Assembly: GCF_007096635.1 (NCBI RefSeq)
Contig: NZ_VKAA01000006.1
Coordinates: 1-64,000, forward strand
DNA from: Mycolicibacterium sp. 018/SC-01/001
GTDB lineage: Bacteria; Actinomycetota; Actinomycetes; Mycobacteriales; Mycobacteriaceae
Length of the DNA stretch: 64,000 nucleotides
Reading direction: 5' to 3'
Below the pieces are notes generated by a model that had not been told where the DNA came from, did not search any database, and saw only the letters and a program-made list of their open reading frames with translations. This document shows positions 21,282 through 31,028 of the stretch, one piece after another (the first letter of the stretch is position 1; each line of letters starts with the position of its first letter). Made by a program: the position numbers and the translations under genes.

Positions 21282-21908
21282 ATGACGAGGTCTGACGTCG
21301 AGCAACGGTTGCTCGACAGCGCCGAGGCATTGTTCTCCGAACGCGGCTACTCCGGCATCAGTGTCAGGGAGATCACCGACCACGCCGGCACCAGACTCGC
21401 GGCGGTCAGTGAGCGATTCGGCGGCAAGGAGGGTCTGTTCCGCGCCGTGATCCTGCGTCGCATCCGCCCGCTGAACGACGACCGGAGATCCCGCCTCGCC
21501 GCACTGCCGCCGCGCGGTTCGCGCAATTCGCGCCTGCGCGCTCTCGTCGAGGCCTTCTGCATGCCCATGCACGAGCGGACCGGCGATCCTGGCTGGAACA
21601 ACTACTTTCGTCTCATCGCGCAGTTGGCGAACTCCGGGCACCCCATTCGCGCGCTGATCTCCGAGGATTTCGATGCCATCGCCGGAGACTTCGTCGCTGC
21701 GCTACGTGATCTGTTCCCCGCCGCTACCGAACCCGCGGTCTACGACGCCTATCTCCACCTCGTCGCCGCTACGCTGCACACCTACTCCAACAACTTCAGA
21801 CTCGACAGCTTGACGCAGGGCCGACTGCACACTCGCGACGTCGACGACCGCCACGACGCCCTCGTCCGGTTCGCTGTCGGCGGCATCACCAGCGTGGCAG
21901 CCCCCTAG
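21282..21908 (+). CDS. TetR-family transcriptional regulator
   Basis: A 208-residue regulator with an N-terminal helix-turn-helix (residues ~8-52: LFSERGYSGISVREITDHAGTRLAAVSERFGGKEGLF) and a C-terminal ligand domain rich in helices. The C-terminal segment around PGWNNYFRLIAQL resembles the CECR/AefR-like TetR_C families. The adjacent divergent hydrolase and the twin operators make local repression the simplest role. The gene ends 12 bases before the convergent metallopeptidase gene. Confidence 0.92.
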   Translation: MTRSDVEQRLLDSAEALFSERGYSGISVREITDHAGTRLAAVSERFGGKEGLFRAVILRRIRPLNDDRRSRLAALPPRGSRNSRLRALVEAFCMPMHERTGDPGWNNYFRLIAQLANSGHPIRALISEDFDAIAGDFVAALRDLFPAATEPAVYDAYLHLVAATLHTYSNNFRLDSLTQGRLHTRDVDDRHDALVRFAVGGITSVAAP

Positions 21909-21920
21909 GCCGCAGTCCGG

Positions 21921-23006
21921 CTAGCTCAGCTGCTGGCTCTGCTCGTCGACCGGCGCCCCGACCTCGGCGAGTTTGGCCGGGCTGGAGGTGACTTCGTCGA
22001 TCACGGTGTGGATGAACCGCATCTTCTCCAGCACCGGGGCCGGGAGCACGAACGGGTAGAGATCGTCCTTGCCCATCGAGCGGTTGACCATGTTCAGCGA
22101 CCACGCCAGCGGCAGCCACATCTCGATGATCGTGTCGAATGCGCTGGGCCCCAGCACCCTGCGATCGAATGTGGCTGCGGCGGGCGCCATCCCGAAGGCC
22201 GCGGCGGTGTCCAGAGTGTCGCGGATGTGCAGGTAATGGGCGAAGGTCTCCGCCCAGTCCTCGGCCGGATGCATCGTCGCGTAGGACGACACGAAGTTCG
22301 CTTCCCAGCCGACCGGCGCACCCTGGCTGTAGTGGCGGTCCAGGGCCTCCTGGTAGTCGGCGTCGGGATCGCCGAACAACTCGCGATAGCGCTGGAGGTA
22401 GTCCTCGGAGGTGCCGATCAGCCGGTACTGGTAGTAGTGGCCGATCTCGTGCCGGAAGTGTCCGAGCAGCGTGCGGTAGGGCTCGTCCATCGAGATGCGC
22501 AGCTGCTCGCGGTGCACATCGTCGCCCTCGGCAAGATCGAGGGTGATGACACCGTTGTCGTGGCCGGTGAACACCTTCTCGAACTGACTCGACAGCAGGT
22601 CGAAGGCCAGCCCGAACTGAGGATCCACGTCGCGACCGACGATCGGCAGCTTCAGCTCGTGCAGCTCGACGATCATGCGCCGCTTGGCCTTTTCCGCCGC
22701 GGCGAAGGCGGCCAGCGCGATGGTGTCGGCGTCGTTGGGCCGGGTTCGGGTCAGTGCGCACGACACGCACAGCTTCGCGATCGGCCCCTTCTCCACCAGC
22801 CAGTTGCACTCCGCGAGGTGCAGGTTGGCACACAGCTGGAAGCGGTTCTCGTCCACCGCGCCGGCGTGCTCGCTCTCGGCGGGAGGTGCGATCACCAGCA
22901 ACGCCATGTCGTCCAGTGAAAAGCCCAGGGCACTACCGCAATTGAGGCAGACCGAGTTCTCGAATGCCAGCCTCTGGCCGCAGTTGGGACAGGTGAAATC
23001 ACGCAC
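21921..23006 (-). CDS. Putative zinc-binding metallopeptidase with N-terminal zinc ribbon
   Basis: A 361-residue protein. The N-terminus has a double CxxC zinc ribbon (CPNCG at residues ~5-9 and CLNCG at ~20-24), and a further Cys pair lies in KLCVSCALTR. A gluzincin-like HEIGHYYQ motif (HExxH) follows in the middle of the chain. The layout matches the DUF2248/peptidase_Mx group. GTG 23006 has AGGAG upstream and overlaps the end of the transglutaminase gene by eight bases. It is the last gene of the transglutaminase/ATP-grasp operon and corresponds to the M. tuberculosis Rv2568c-type gene. Confidence 0.82.
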   Translation of the reverse strand: MRDFTCPNCGQRLAFENSVCLNCGSALGFSLDDMALLVIAPPAESEHAGAVDENRFQLCANLHLAECNWLVEKGPIAKLCVSCALTRTRPNDADTIALAAFAAAEKAKRRMIVELHELKLPIVGRDVDPQFGLAFDLLSSQFEKVFTGHDNGVITLDLAEGDDVHREQLRISMDEPYRTLLGHFRHEIGHYYQYRLIGTSEDYLQRYRELFGDPDADYQEALDRHYSQGAPVGWEANFVSSYATMHPAEDWAETFAHYLHIRDTLDTAAAFGMAPAAATFDRRVLGPSAFDTIIEMWLPLAWSLNMVNRSMGKDDLYPFVLPAPVLEKMRFIHTVIDEVTSSPAKLAEVGAPVDEQSQQLS

Positions 23007-23904
23007 GGGGCGCTCCTTCGTCGTAGGGCGCCACGTCGACGGAGACGTCGATCGTGCTGCTCTCGGAATCGGTGTAGATGATGCCGCGCAACGGCGGAAC
23101 GTCGGCATAGTCGCGGCCGAACCCGACGGTGACGTAGCGCTCGTCGACCATCTGGTCGTTGGTGGGATCCAGCCCGAGCCACACGTTCTGTGGCGTCCAC
23201 ACCGACGCCCATGCGTGCGTCGCGTCGATCCCGACCATGCGTTCCTTTCCCGGCGGCGGATCGGTGGCCAGGTAACCCGATACGTAACTCGCCGCCAACC
23301 CGTTGGCGCGCAGGCAGGCGATCGCCAGCCGTGCGAAGTCCTGACATACCCCCTCCCGCGCCGCCAAAACCTCACCAACCTGGGTCGACACCGTGGTGGA
23401 GCCGGACCGGTAGGTGAAGTCGGCATGGATGCGTGAGGTGAGCTCCCGCAGCACGTCGATGAGCGGCCGGCCGGGGGTGAATGTCGGTGCGGCGTAGTCG
23501 CGCACCGCGTCGGTGATCTCGGGGGGTGTCAGGTCCAGCGTGAACTCGCTCGCGAGCGCTCCTTCGGAGCCGACCGGCCGGGCGATCTCCCACGGCGCGC
23601 GGGCCGAGGGACCCTGGTACATCTCCGGCGACGGCGGGGCCACCTCGACGACGGACCGGCTGGTGACGCTGAGCCGGTGGTGCGGCCGGGTGATGTGGAA
23701 GTACGAGCTGATGTTGCCCCAGCCGTCGCGGCCGGTGGAACTGTCGGCCGCCTCGGGGTCGAGGGTCAGCTCGTGGAACAGGCAGCGTTGCCGGGCGGAA
23801 TCGCGCGGGGTGAGGAAGCCGCGGCCGTAGGAGCTGGTGACGACGTCGGAGTAGGTGTACACCGTGCGGTGGGTGATCGCGTACCGACGCTCTGATTCCC
23901 TCAT
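22999..23904 (-). CDS. Transglutaminase-like protein (bacterial, short form)
   Basis: A 301-residue protein. The N-terminal beta-rich domain (THRTVYTYSDVV) is followed by a papain-fold transglutaminase core. The triad is visible as Cys in GVCQDFARLAIACLR, His in DATHAWASVW and Asp in WLGLDPTND. Bacterial members are thought to act as peptidases or amide ligases on specific substrates rather than as general cross-linkers. ATG 23904 overlaps the upstream gene by four bases (ATGA), supporting translational coupling. Confidence 0.9.
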   Translation of the reverse strand: MRESERRYAITHRTVYTYSDVVTSSYGRGFLTPRDSARQRCLFHELTLDPEAADSSTGRDGWGNISSYFHITRPHHRLSVTSRSVVEVAPPSPEMYQGPSARAPWEIARPVGSEGALASEFTLDLTPPEITDAVRDYAAPTFTPGRPLIDVLRELTSRIHADFTYRSGSTTVSTQVGEVLAAREGVCQDFARLAIACLRANGLAASYVSGYLATDPPPGKERMVGIDATHAWASVWTPQNVWLGLDPTNDQMVDERYVTVGFGRDYADVPPLRGIIYTDSESSTIDVSVDVAPYDEGAPRA

Positions 23905-26537
23905 GCCGGCACCACGCGGCGCTCGTGCGGGCCCCACAGCGGTTGCATGTCACCCGGCAGTTCGAGGTGCGTCGCGCTGATGACGTCGGAGAGCTCGCGC
24001 AGCGCGGTGTGCAGTCCGGTGAGCAACTCGTCGAGTTCCTCGCGGCTGCCGTCGGCGGCGACGTCGTCGAGATCGGCCGGCTCGGTGCGACGCAACCGCA
24101 TCGCGATGTCGTCGACCAGCCGCTCGGGCCGGGACGATCCTGAGGAGCCGGGCAGCGACTTCAGATGCGCGCGCAACCGCTCGAGCTGGAACACCAGCGA
24201 TCTCGGGTTCTCCGCGTCGAACAGCACCAGGTCGGCGACGCCGGCGACGCTCACGGTCCCCGGGTTGCGGCGGCGGTAGATCACCAGCGACTCGCACACC
24301 GCCAGTGTCGACTCGATGACCGTCTGCTCGGCCTCGGGCGGGCGCGCCGTGGTCAGCGTCGCCCGCAGCAGCGCAGTGAGCATCTGCGCCCGCTCGATGC
24401 GCTTACCGATGTCGAGCATGGTCCAGCCCACATCGTGCACCATCGACTCGGCGATCACCCCCGACAGCGCCAGCAGACCGGCCAACGCGACCGTGTTCGA
24501 CGTCGACAGGAACGTCTCGCCCTCGCTCTGCGATTCGGGCGGGCTGTCGCCGGCCTGCAGCAGCGTCCGCTCGAGCGTCGAGAGCAGCATCCAGGTGTCG
24601 TTGGACATCTGATCGCGGACCGCGCGCGCCGCGAGCCCGAGTCGCTCGACCGACTGGGCCAGCGACCCGGGACGGTGCCGGTCGACGGTCATCGACCACA
24701 GCGTGCTCGGCGCAATCGCGACCATCTCGTGGTGATCGGCGGCTCCGGTGTCGGTACCGGTGATGTCGCCCAGCGCGGACAGCAGCACCGGCACGCACTG
24801 GCTGCCGTCCATCGCCTGACGCCGCCGGAACTCGTGGTATCGCTCCCGGGCCACGGTGAGCAGGCGGGCGGTGTGCTCCGCGCGCTCGGCGTAGCGGCCG
24901 ATCCAGAACAGATCCGAGAGCACACGGGGCGAGCTGATCTCGTGGGTGGGACTGGCGGTGACCGGGGACGGCAGCACCGCGTCCTGCGACGACGGCGCCA
25001 CGATGGTCTCGGCGGTGACGCGCGTCGGGGTACGCACCCAGATATCTTTGGCCGCAACGCTGTTGAGATCGTATGCCGCCGACCCGGCGGCCAGCAGATA
25101 ACCCAGCCCGCCGATCATCGGTGCGTACCCACCCGGCTGGGACACGGTGAACAAGCGCATGCCGACCCGCGCCGACGACAGCCCACCCGAGAGGAAGTCC
25201 GATGGTGCACAGGAGAACTCAGGGAGTTCCTGCCCCACCCACTGCCACGGGGTCGCGGCGATGCGCGCGGCCAGGGCCTCCCGCTGCTCCGTCGAGAGGT
25301 CGGGTCCCACGATCGGCTCGCCACCGGTGACCGGCCGGATCAGCAAGGCGGACAGGTGCGTCAGCAGGTGGGACCGTTCCACGTCGATGCCGCCCCAGTA
25401 CATCGGCGCGGTCGGCAGCTGCGGGGATTCACCGAGCAGCGCGTCGGCCAGCTCGGGCAGGAATCGCATGATGCCCGGACTCTCGAGCACACCACTGCCG
25501 AGCGTGTTGACCACGGTGACGGCGCCGCGGCGCAGCACCTCGACCAGCCCCACCACGCCCAACCGGGAATCGGCGCGCAGGTCGAGCGGATCGGCATAAT
25601 CCGCGTCGACGCGGCGCAGCACCACGTCGACGCGTTTGAGCGTGCCCATCGATCGCATCCACAATCGGCCGTCACGCACCACCAGATCGGCGCTCTCGAC
25701 GAGCGGAACACCGAGCACGCCGGCCAGATACGCCTGATCGAACGCCGTTTCGGAATGGATGCCGGGGCTGAGCACCACCACGGTGGGCTCCTCGGCCGAT
25801 TCGGGTGCGGCGTCGACGAGCGCCAGGCGCAGCGACTGTGCCCACGGGGACGCCGGCCGCGGGCCGATCTGCTCGTAGAGGTCCGGGATCGCGTGGGCGA
25901 TGACGCGCCGGTCGGCCAGGGCGTACCCCGCGCCCGACGGAGCCTGGGTCCAGTCGGCATTGACGACGAACTCGCCGGAGGCCGCGCGGCTGATGTCGCA
26001 GCCGTGCAGGAAGAGCTGGTGCCTGCCGGGGATCTGGATACCCTGGGCGGCGCGCACGTAGCCCTGGTGGGCGAACAGCAGTTGCGGGGGCAGGATCCCG
26101 CCGGTGATGGCGCGGCGCGCGCCGTACAGGTCGGTCAGCACCGCGTCGAGCAGACGCGAGCGCTGAATCAGGCCGGTTTCCAGCCGATTCCAGTCAGCTG
26201 CCGAGATGATCAGCGGCAGCGCGTCCAGCTGCCAGGGGCCCGGCACACCGCTGTCGTCCCCGGTCCGGATGTAGGTGATGCCGTCGTTGTCGACGAGGTT
26301 GCGCACCACCGCGCGCAACCGATCGAGCCCGGCCCTGCCCCGCTCGGTGACGCCGTCGGCCAGCTCGCGCCACTCGTCCCTGACTTGCCCTGCGGCGTCG
26401 AACAATTCGTCGTAGCCGCCCGCAGGTGCACCCAGGGCGCTGCGGACGTCGAACAGCGTCTGCTGCGCGCGCAGCGCCGCATAGGGCACCAGCGGATCGT
26501 CGCTGCTGGGTGAATCCAGTCCGGTCGGTACGGCCAT
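23901..26537 (-). CDS. Circularly permuted ATP-grasp / alpha-E fusion protein
   Basis: An 878-residue two-domain protein. Residues ~90-490 form a circularly permuted ATP-grasp domain (DUF404/DUF407-like). Landmarks are the QLFLHGCDISRAASGEFVV region, VVVLSPGIHSETAFDQAYLAG and the GTLKRVDVVLRRVD nucleotide-binding strand. Residues ~560-870 form the helical alpha-E domain, starting at VLSDLFWIGRYAERAEHTARLL. In M. tuberculosis, Rv2567 has this architecture. The predicted role is ATP-dependent amide-bond formation on a peptide partner. The ATG overlaps the long transglutaminase gene by one base (TGATG). Confidence 0.9.
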   Translation of the reverse strand: MAVPTGLDSPSSDDPLVPYAALRAQQTLFDVRSALGAPAGGYDELFDAAGQVRDEWRELADGVTERGRAGLDRLRAVVRNLVDNDGITYIRTGDDSGVPGPWQLDALPLIISAADWNRLETGLIQRSRLLDAVLTDLYGARRAITGGILPPQLLFAHQGYVRAAQGIQIPGRHQLFLHGCDISRAASGEFVVNADWTQAPSGAGYALADRRVIAHAIPDLYEQIGPRPASPWAQSLRLALVDAAPESAEEPTVVVLSPGIHSETAFDQAYLAGVLGVPLVESADLVVRDGRLWMRSMGTLKRVDVVLRRVDADYADPLDLRADSRLGVVGLVEVLRRGAVTVVNTLGSGVLESPGIMRFLPELADALLGESPQLPTAPMYWGGIDVERSHLLTHLSALLIRPVTGGEPIVGPDLSTEQREALAARIAATPWQWVGQELPEFSCAPSDFLSGGLSSARVGMRLFTVSQPGGYAPMIGGLGYLLAAGSAAYDLNSVAAKDIWVRTPTRVTAETIVAPSSQDAVLPSPVTASPTHEISSPRVLSDLFWIGRYAERAEHTARLLTVARERYHEFRRRQAMDGSQCVPVLLSALGDITGTDTGAADHHEMVAIAPSTLWSMTVDRHRPGSLAQSVERLGLAARAVRDQMSNDTWMLLSTLERTLLQAGDSPPESQSEGETFLSTSNTVALAGLLALSGVIAESMVHDVGWTMLDIGKRIERAQMLTALLRATLTTARPPEAEQTVIESTLAVCESLVIYRRRNPGTVSVAGVADLVLFDAENPRSLVFQLERLRAHLKSLPGSSGSSRPERLVDDIAMRLRRTEPADLDDVAADGSREELDELLTGLHTALRELSDVISATHLELPGDMQPLWGPHERRVVPA

Positions 26538-29500
26538 CAGGACAGCACGGTACGCACTCGCCGCAGATCGAGGATCCCCGGCGCGCCCACGTCGGTCGAT
26601 TGCCGGGCCTGCTTTTCCCTCAGGTCTCCCAGATCGACCTTCCCGGCGGTGAATCCGGTGGCCTCGAAGCGGCGCCCCCGCCGGGATTCGGCCTCCACCG
26701 CGTTGACGGGCGGGGTGTCGTAGGACCGTCCGCCGGGGTGGGACACGTGGTAGGTGCAGCCGCCGCGCGCCACGCCTGCGGCGGTGTCGACCAGCTCGAA
26801 ACGCAGGGGCCCGTCGACGGTGATCGTGGGGTGCAGTGCGCTCGGCGGTTGCCAGGCCCGGTACCGCACCCCACCGACCTGGATGTCGGGATTGTCGGTG
26901 GCCAGCAGTGGAATCGGGTGGCCGTTGACGGTGACGACGTAGCGGTGCCGGTCTGCGCCGATGAGGCGCACCTGCAGGCGTTCCACCGAGGAATCGACGT
27001 AGCGGGCGGTGCCGCCCGCGGTGGCTTCTTCGCCGAGCACGTTCCACGGTTCGATGGCGCCGCGCAATTCGACCTCCACCCCGCCGAACACCGCGGTGCC
27101 GATGCGGGGGAAGCGGAATTCGGTGAACGGATCCAGCCAGCTGGTGTCGAACTCGATGCCGTGGTCGCGCAGGTCGGCGGCGACCTCGGCGATGTCGGTG
27201 ATGATGAAGTGCGGCAACAGGTATCGGCCGTGCAGGTTGGCGCCGTGGCGAATCAGCGGTGCGCGCAGCGGGGTGCCCCAGAACCGCGCGACCAGCGACC
27301 GCACGAGCAGCGACTGCACCATCGCCATCTGGTGATGCGGCGGCATCTCGAACCCGCGCAACTCCAGCAGCCCGAGCCGGCCCCGTGGGCTGTTGGGGCT
27401 GTAGAGCTTGTCGATGCAGAACTCGGCCCGGTGGGTGTTGCCGGTGATGTCGGTGAGGAGGTGACGCAGAGCCCTGTCCGTGATCCACGGCGCTGCCTCG
27501 TCCGCCGACAGCCGGGCGATCTCGGCGAAGGCGATCTCGAGTTCGTACAGCGATTCCTGCCGGCCTTCGTCGACCCGCGGCGCCTGCGACGTCGTACCGA
27601 TGAAGCGTCCGGAGAACAGGTACGACAGCGATGGGTGGCGCTGCCAGTACGTCAGCAGGGACACCAGCAGGTCGGGTCGGCGCAGCATCGGCGAGTCCGC
27701 GGGAGTGATGCCGCCGAGGGTGATGTGGTTACCCCCGCCGGTGCCGCCGTGGGTGCCGTCGACGTCGAAGGACTCGGTGGACAGCCGGGCCAGCCGCGCC
27801 TGCGCGTAGAGCGTCTCGAGCTGATCGCGCTGCTCGGCGAAGCTGGCCGCCGGCGCGACGTTGACCTCGATGACACCGGGATCGGGGGTGATCGTCATCG
27901 ACTGCAGCCGCGGATCCGCCGGCGGCCCGTACCCCTCCACCACCAGCGGGCAGCCCAACGTTGCCGCTGCTGCCTCGATGCGCTCGACCAGATCGACGAA
28001 GTGGTCCAACTCCTCGGTGGGCGGCAGGAACACATACAGCACGCCGTCGCGGATCTCGGCGACCAGCGCGGTGGTCGGCACGGCGTCGGCGTCGGTGACC
28101 TCCGCGGAGTCCTGGCGACCCGGGCGCAGCGGACCTGTCTCGCGGGTGGGATCGGCCTCGGCGCGCGGCGGCGGTGGCTGCCAACTGATCGCCGACAGCG
28201 GCAACCGCAGGCCCGCGGGAGAATCGCCTTCCACCAACACGATTCGTCCCCGCCGCAGGGTCCAGTCCGCGCTGGCCCAGCCGGTGTCGTCGTCGCGGCG
28301 GTGCAACGGAAGGACGAATGCGGCGGGGTCGGTGACCGCCTCGTCGAGTTTGGCCAGCAGCTGCGCGCGGGCCCACGCGTTGTCGGCGGCCAGATCCTCG
28401 GAATCGGCGACAGGCTGCCCGGCGGGCCGGCGCACGGCCGCCGCCAGCCGGCTCAGTGGATCCTCGTACGCGGGCCGGACCTGACTGCGCGGCAGCCCGA
28501 AGTCGTCGGCGATCGCGGCCAGCAGGCGCTGCGGCGCGTCGGGCTCGACCTCGGCGGTGCTTGTCTGCTGGCCGGACCACGGATCGGCGAGCAGCTCCGG
28601 GTTGCGCCACAGCGGCTCGCCGTCGGTGCGCCACAGCAGCCCGATCTGCCAGCGCGGCAGCGGTTCTCCGGGATACCACTTGCCCTGGCTGCGCTGCACG
28701 AGGCCGTGCGGAGCCCACACCGCCTTGAGTCGCGCGGCCAGCGCCGACGCGCGTTCGCGTTTGTGCGGCCCGTCGGCGTCGGTGGTCCATTCCGGGTCGG
28801 TTTGGTTGTCGATCGATACGAACGTCGGCTCGCCGCCGACGGTGAGCCGTACATCTCCCTCGGCCAGGCGGTCGTCGACGCGGCGGCCCAGGGCGTTGAT
28901 CGCAGCCCACGCCGCCTCGGTGTAGGGCAGGGTGACGCGCGGGTCCTCGTGTACCCGGGTGACGACGTTGCTGAACTCGAGTGTGGTTTCGCACGGTTCG
29001 GTGGCGCCGGTGATCGGCGCCGCCGACTCCGGGTGCGGGGTCGCCGACAGCGGGATGTGGCCCTCGCCGGCGAACAGACCCGAGGTGGGGTCCAGGCCGA
29101 TCCAGCCGGCCCCCGGGATGTACACCTCGGTCCAGGCGTGCAGATCCGTGAAATCGGCGGCGGGGCCGGACGGGCCGTCCAGAGCCTCGACGTCGGAGGT
29201 GAGCTGAACGAGGTAGCCGGAGACGAAGCGCGCGGCCAGGCCCATCTGCCGCAGGATCGACACCAGCAGCCAGGCCGAGTCCCGGCACGACCCGATGCCG
29301 GTGCGCAGCGTCGTGTCGGGGGTCTGTACACCGGGTTCGAGCCGCACGCTGTAGCCGACGTCGGCGTTGACGGCGCGGTTGAGCGCCACCAGGAAGTCGA
29401 TGGTGCGGGTCTGGGGAGCCACCGAGAAGTTGGCCACCCACGCCTCGACCAGGTCGCCGGGCCCGGCGCCGGTCTCCCCTTCGTCGACCGGCCGCAGGTA

Positions 29501-29848
29501 CGGCTTGAGGTCCTCGGCCAGGCTCTTCGGATAGGTGAAGCCGACGCACTCCGCATAGTCCTCGATGAAGAAGTCGAACGGGTTGATCACCTTGAGGTCG
29601 GCGATGAGCCCGACGGTGATCGTGAGGCTGCGCGCCCGCGTGGGGAACACCAACCGGGCGAGGTAGTTGCCGAAGGCGTCCTGCTGCCAGTTGATGAAGT
29701 GGTCGTCGGGTTCGACGGTGAGCGAGTAGGCCTCGATCGGCGTGCGCGAGTGCGGGGCCGGCCGCAGCCGGACCACGTGTGGAAACACCTCCACCAGCCG
29801 ATCGAACGAGTAGCTCGTGCGGTGTTCGAGGGCGACCTTGATCCCCAT
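26537..29848 (-). CDS. Long transglutaminase-DUF2126 protein
   Basis: An 1103-residue protein. The N-terminal ~300 residues form a transglutaminase-like domain with its triad: Cys in GIGSCRDSAWLLVSILR, His in DLHAWTEVYIPG and Asp in WIGLDPTSG. The remaining ~800 residues match DUF2126, with conserved patches VNVAPAASFAEQRDQLETLY, HGGTGGGNHITLGG and PHHQMAMVQSLLVRSLVARFW. The DUF2126 part is thought to be amidoligase-related. ATG 29848 gives MGIKVALEHRTSY, the usual start. It heads the four-gene operon. Confidence 0.9.
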   Translation of the reverse strand: MGIKVALEHRTSYSFDRLVEVFPHVVRLRPAPHSRTPIEAYSLTVEPDDHFINWQQDAFGNYLARLVFPTRARSLTITVGLIADLKVINPFDFFIEDYAECVGFTYPKSLAEDLKPYLRPVDEGETGAGPGDLVEAWVANFSVAPQTRTIDFLVALNRAVNADVGYSVRLEPGVQTPDTTLRTGIGSCRDSAWLLVSILRQMGLAARFVSGYLVQLTSDVEALDGPSGPAADFTDLHAWTEVYIPGAGWIGLDPTSGLFAGEGHIPLSATPHPESAAPITGATEPCETTLEFSNVVTRVHEDPRVTLPYTEAAWAAINALGRRVDDRLAEGDVRLTVGGEPTFVSIDNQTDPEWTTDADGPHKRERASALAARLKAVWAPHGLVQRSQGKWYPGEPLPRWQIGLLWRTDGEPLWRNPELLADPWSGQQTSTAEVEPDAPQRLLAAIADDFGLPRSQVRPAYEDPLSRLAAAVRRPAGQPVADSEDLAADNAWARAQLLAKLDEAVTDPAAFVLPLHRRDDDTGWASADWTLRRGRIVLVEGDSPAGLRLPLSAISWQPPPPRAEADPTRETGPLRPGRQDSAEVTDADAVPTTALVAEIRDGVLYVFLPPTEELDHFVDLVERIEAAAATLGCPLVVEGYGPPADPRLQSMTITPDPGVIEVNVAPAASFAEQRDQLETLYAQARLARLSTESFDVDGTHGGTGGGNHITLGGITPADSPMLRRPDLLVSLLTYWQRHPSLSYLFSGRFIGTTSQAPRVDEGRQESLYELEIAFAEIARLSADEAAPWITDRALRHLLTDITGNTHRAEFCIDKLYSPNSPRGRLGLLELRGFEMPPHHQMAMVQSLLVRSLVARFWGTPLRAPLIRHGANLHGRYLLPHFIITDIAEVAADLRDHGIEFDTSWLDPFTEFRFPRIGTAVFGGVEVELRGAIEPWNVLGEEATAGGTARYVDSSVERLQVRLIGADRHRYVVTVNGHPIPLLATDNPDIQVGGVRYRAWQPPSALHPTITVDGPLRFELVDTAAGVARGGCTYHVSHPGGRSYDTPPVNAVEAESRRGRRFEATGFTAGKVDLGDLREKQARQSTDVGAPGILDLRRVRTVLS

Positions 29849-29891
29849 AGCGCTAGATCCCACCACACCGCATGCGGCAGCGCAGGTTGCG

Positions 29892-30839
29892 TCAGGTCTG
29901 CGCGCGGCGCGGGATGAGGTTGGTGCGCGGCCGCAGCACCAGCACCAACACGCACGCGATCACGATGCCGACGAGGTTGACCGCGAGCTGGGCGGCGGAG
30001 CGCGCGGCCACCCCCCAGTCCCCGAGGACGGCCGCCACCGCCGTGAAACCCGCCGCCGGCACCGTCGTCACCGAGATGAACACACCGACCAGGGCCGCGG
30101 ATTTGGCCGACATCACCGACAGCATGCCCGCGGCCCCTGCCAGCAACGCGACCACGAACGAGATCGGCCCGACCTGGAAGATGAAGTCGACGTCGTCGAC
30201 GTTGCGAATGGTTTCGAGGTCCACCCAGCCCAGGGCGTGAGCGCCGGCGGTCAGGAGTGCGGTGATGCCCATCGCCAGCGGAAACCCGGCCAGCAGGGCG
30301 ATGGCGGCCCGCCGCGCCAGGTCGGCGCGGCGGCGCACGATCGCCACCGAGACGGCGGCCAGCGGACCGAATTCCGGCCCGAGCACCATGGCCCCGACGA
30401 CGGTGACCATCGAGTCCGTGACCGCGCCCACGGCGGCCAGCAGGCACGCCAATGTGAGGAAGCTCAGGAACGTCAGTGACAGCGTCGACTCCTCGCGCGT
30501 GCGCGCGATCAGTTCGTCCCACACCACCGCGTCGGCGGGGTCGCCCTCGGCATCGTCCTCGGCCTTGTGCGCCCGCGTGGACAGCACCGTGTCGACCACT
30601 GTCAGCAGGATCGCCCCCCGGTGCTGGGCGTCGAGTTCCTTGAGGGATTTGACGACGTCGTTGGCGCATTCCCGGGCGATGATCGCGGTGATCTCGTCGC
30701 CGCCGGGCGGATCGTCGACTGCCGCACCGGGGTGGACCAGGATGTGCGCGGCACCGACTTGGCGGCGGAGCACGGCGACGACGTCGTCGCGCATGTCGGT
30801 GGGCACGATCACGCGCAACTCCAGCACCGGCAAAGTCAA
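29892..30839 (-). CDS. DUF389 membrane protein
   Basis: A 315-residue protein of the TIGR00341 group. The N-terminal soluble ferredoxin-like part (residues ~1-110) is followed by about six membrane helices with the conserved VGAMVLGPEFGPL and FISVTTVPAAG motifs. Function unknown; transport has been proposed. The first possible start is TTG at 30839; GTG at 30827 is nearly as good, and neither has a convincing ribosome-binding site. It is divergent from the DeoR-led operon and only loosely linked (43 bases) to the transglutaminase operon downstream. Confidence 0.8.
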   Translation of the reverse strand: MTLPVLELRVIVPTDMRDDVVAVLRRQVGAAHILVHPGAAVDDPPGGDEITAIIARECANDVVKSLKELDAQHRGAILLTVVDTVLSTRAHKAEDDAEGDPADAVVWDELIARTREESTLSLTFLSFLTLACLLAAVGAVTDSMVTVVGAMVLGPEFGPLAAVSVAIVRRRADLARRAAIALLAGFPLAMGITALLTAGAHALGWVDLETIRNVDDVDFIFQVGPISFVVALLAGAAGMLSVMSAKSAALVGVFISVTTVPAAGFTAVAAVLGDWGVAARSAAQLAVNLVGIVIACVLVLVLRPRTNLIPRRAQT

Positions 30840-30897
30840 CAGGTGTTGCGGTCGTGCCGCACCGAGTTGGACGAAACTGCCGCAAATGTGGCGGATG

Positions 30898-30999
30898 AAC
30901 AGATTGCTGTTATAGATTCACACGCAGTCGCGGTCGACCGCCTACGTCGCCGTCAAAGGGCTACCCGAACGGGGAGAACAGTCTGTGAATTTTGAACAG
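30898..30999. promoter_or_regulatory. AACAG/CTGTT repeats upstream of the DeoR operon
   Basis: The gap between DUF389 and deoR-type genes holds the palindrome AACAGATTGCTGTT (30898-30911), AACAGTCTGTG (30977-30987, one mismatch) and TTGAACAG (30992-30999). A TANNNT box (TAGATT, 30913-30918) directly follows the first copy. These repeats are candidate DeoR binding sites covering the operon promoter. Confidence 0.4.
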
Positions 31000-31028
31000 C
31001 CTCCGTTGGCACCGCTGGCGGTGCCCGC

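Noticed and set aside
26426-29917. An 1163-codon open frame on the plus strand opposite the DUF2126 gene
   Set aside because: Antisense of a gene with clear motifs; the composition is that of a reverse-complement artefact.
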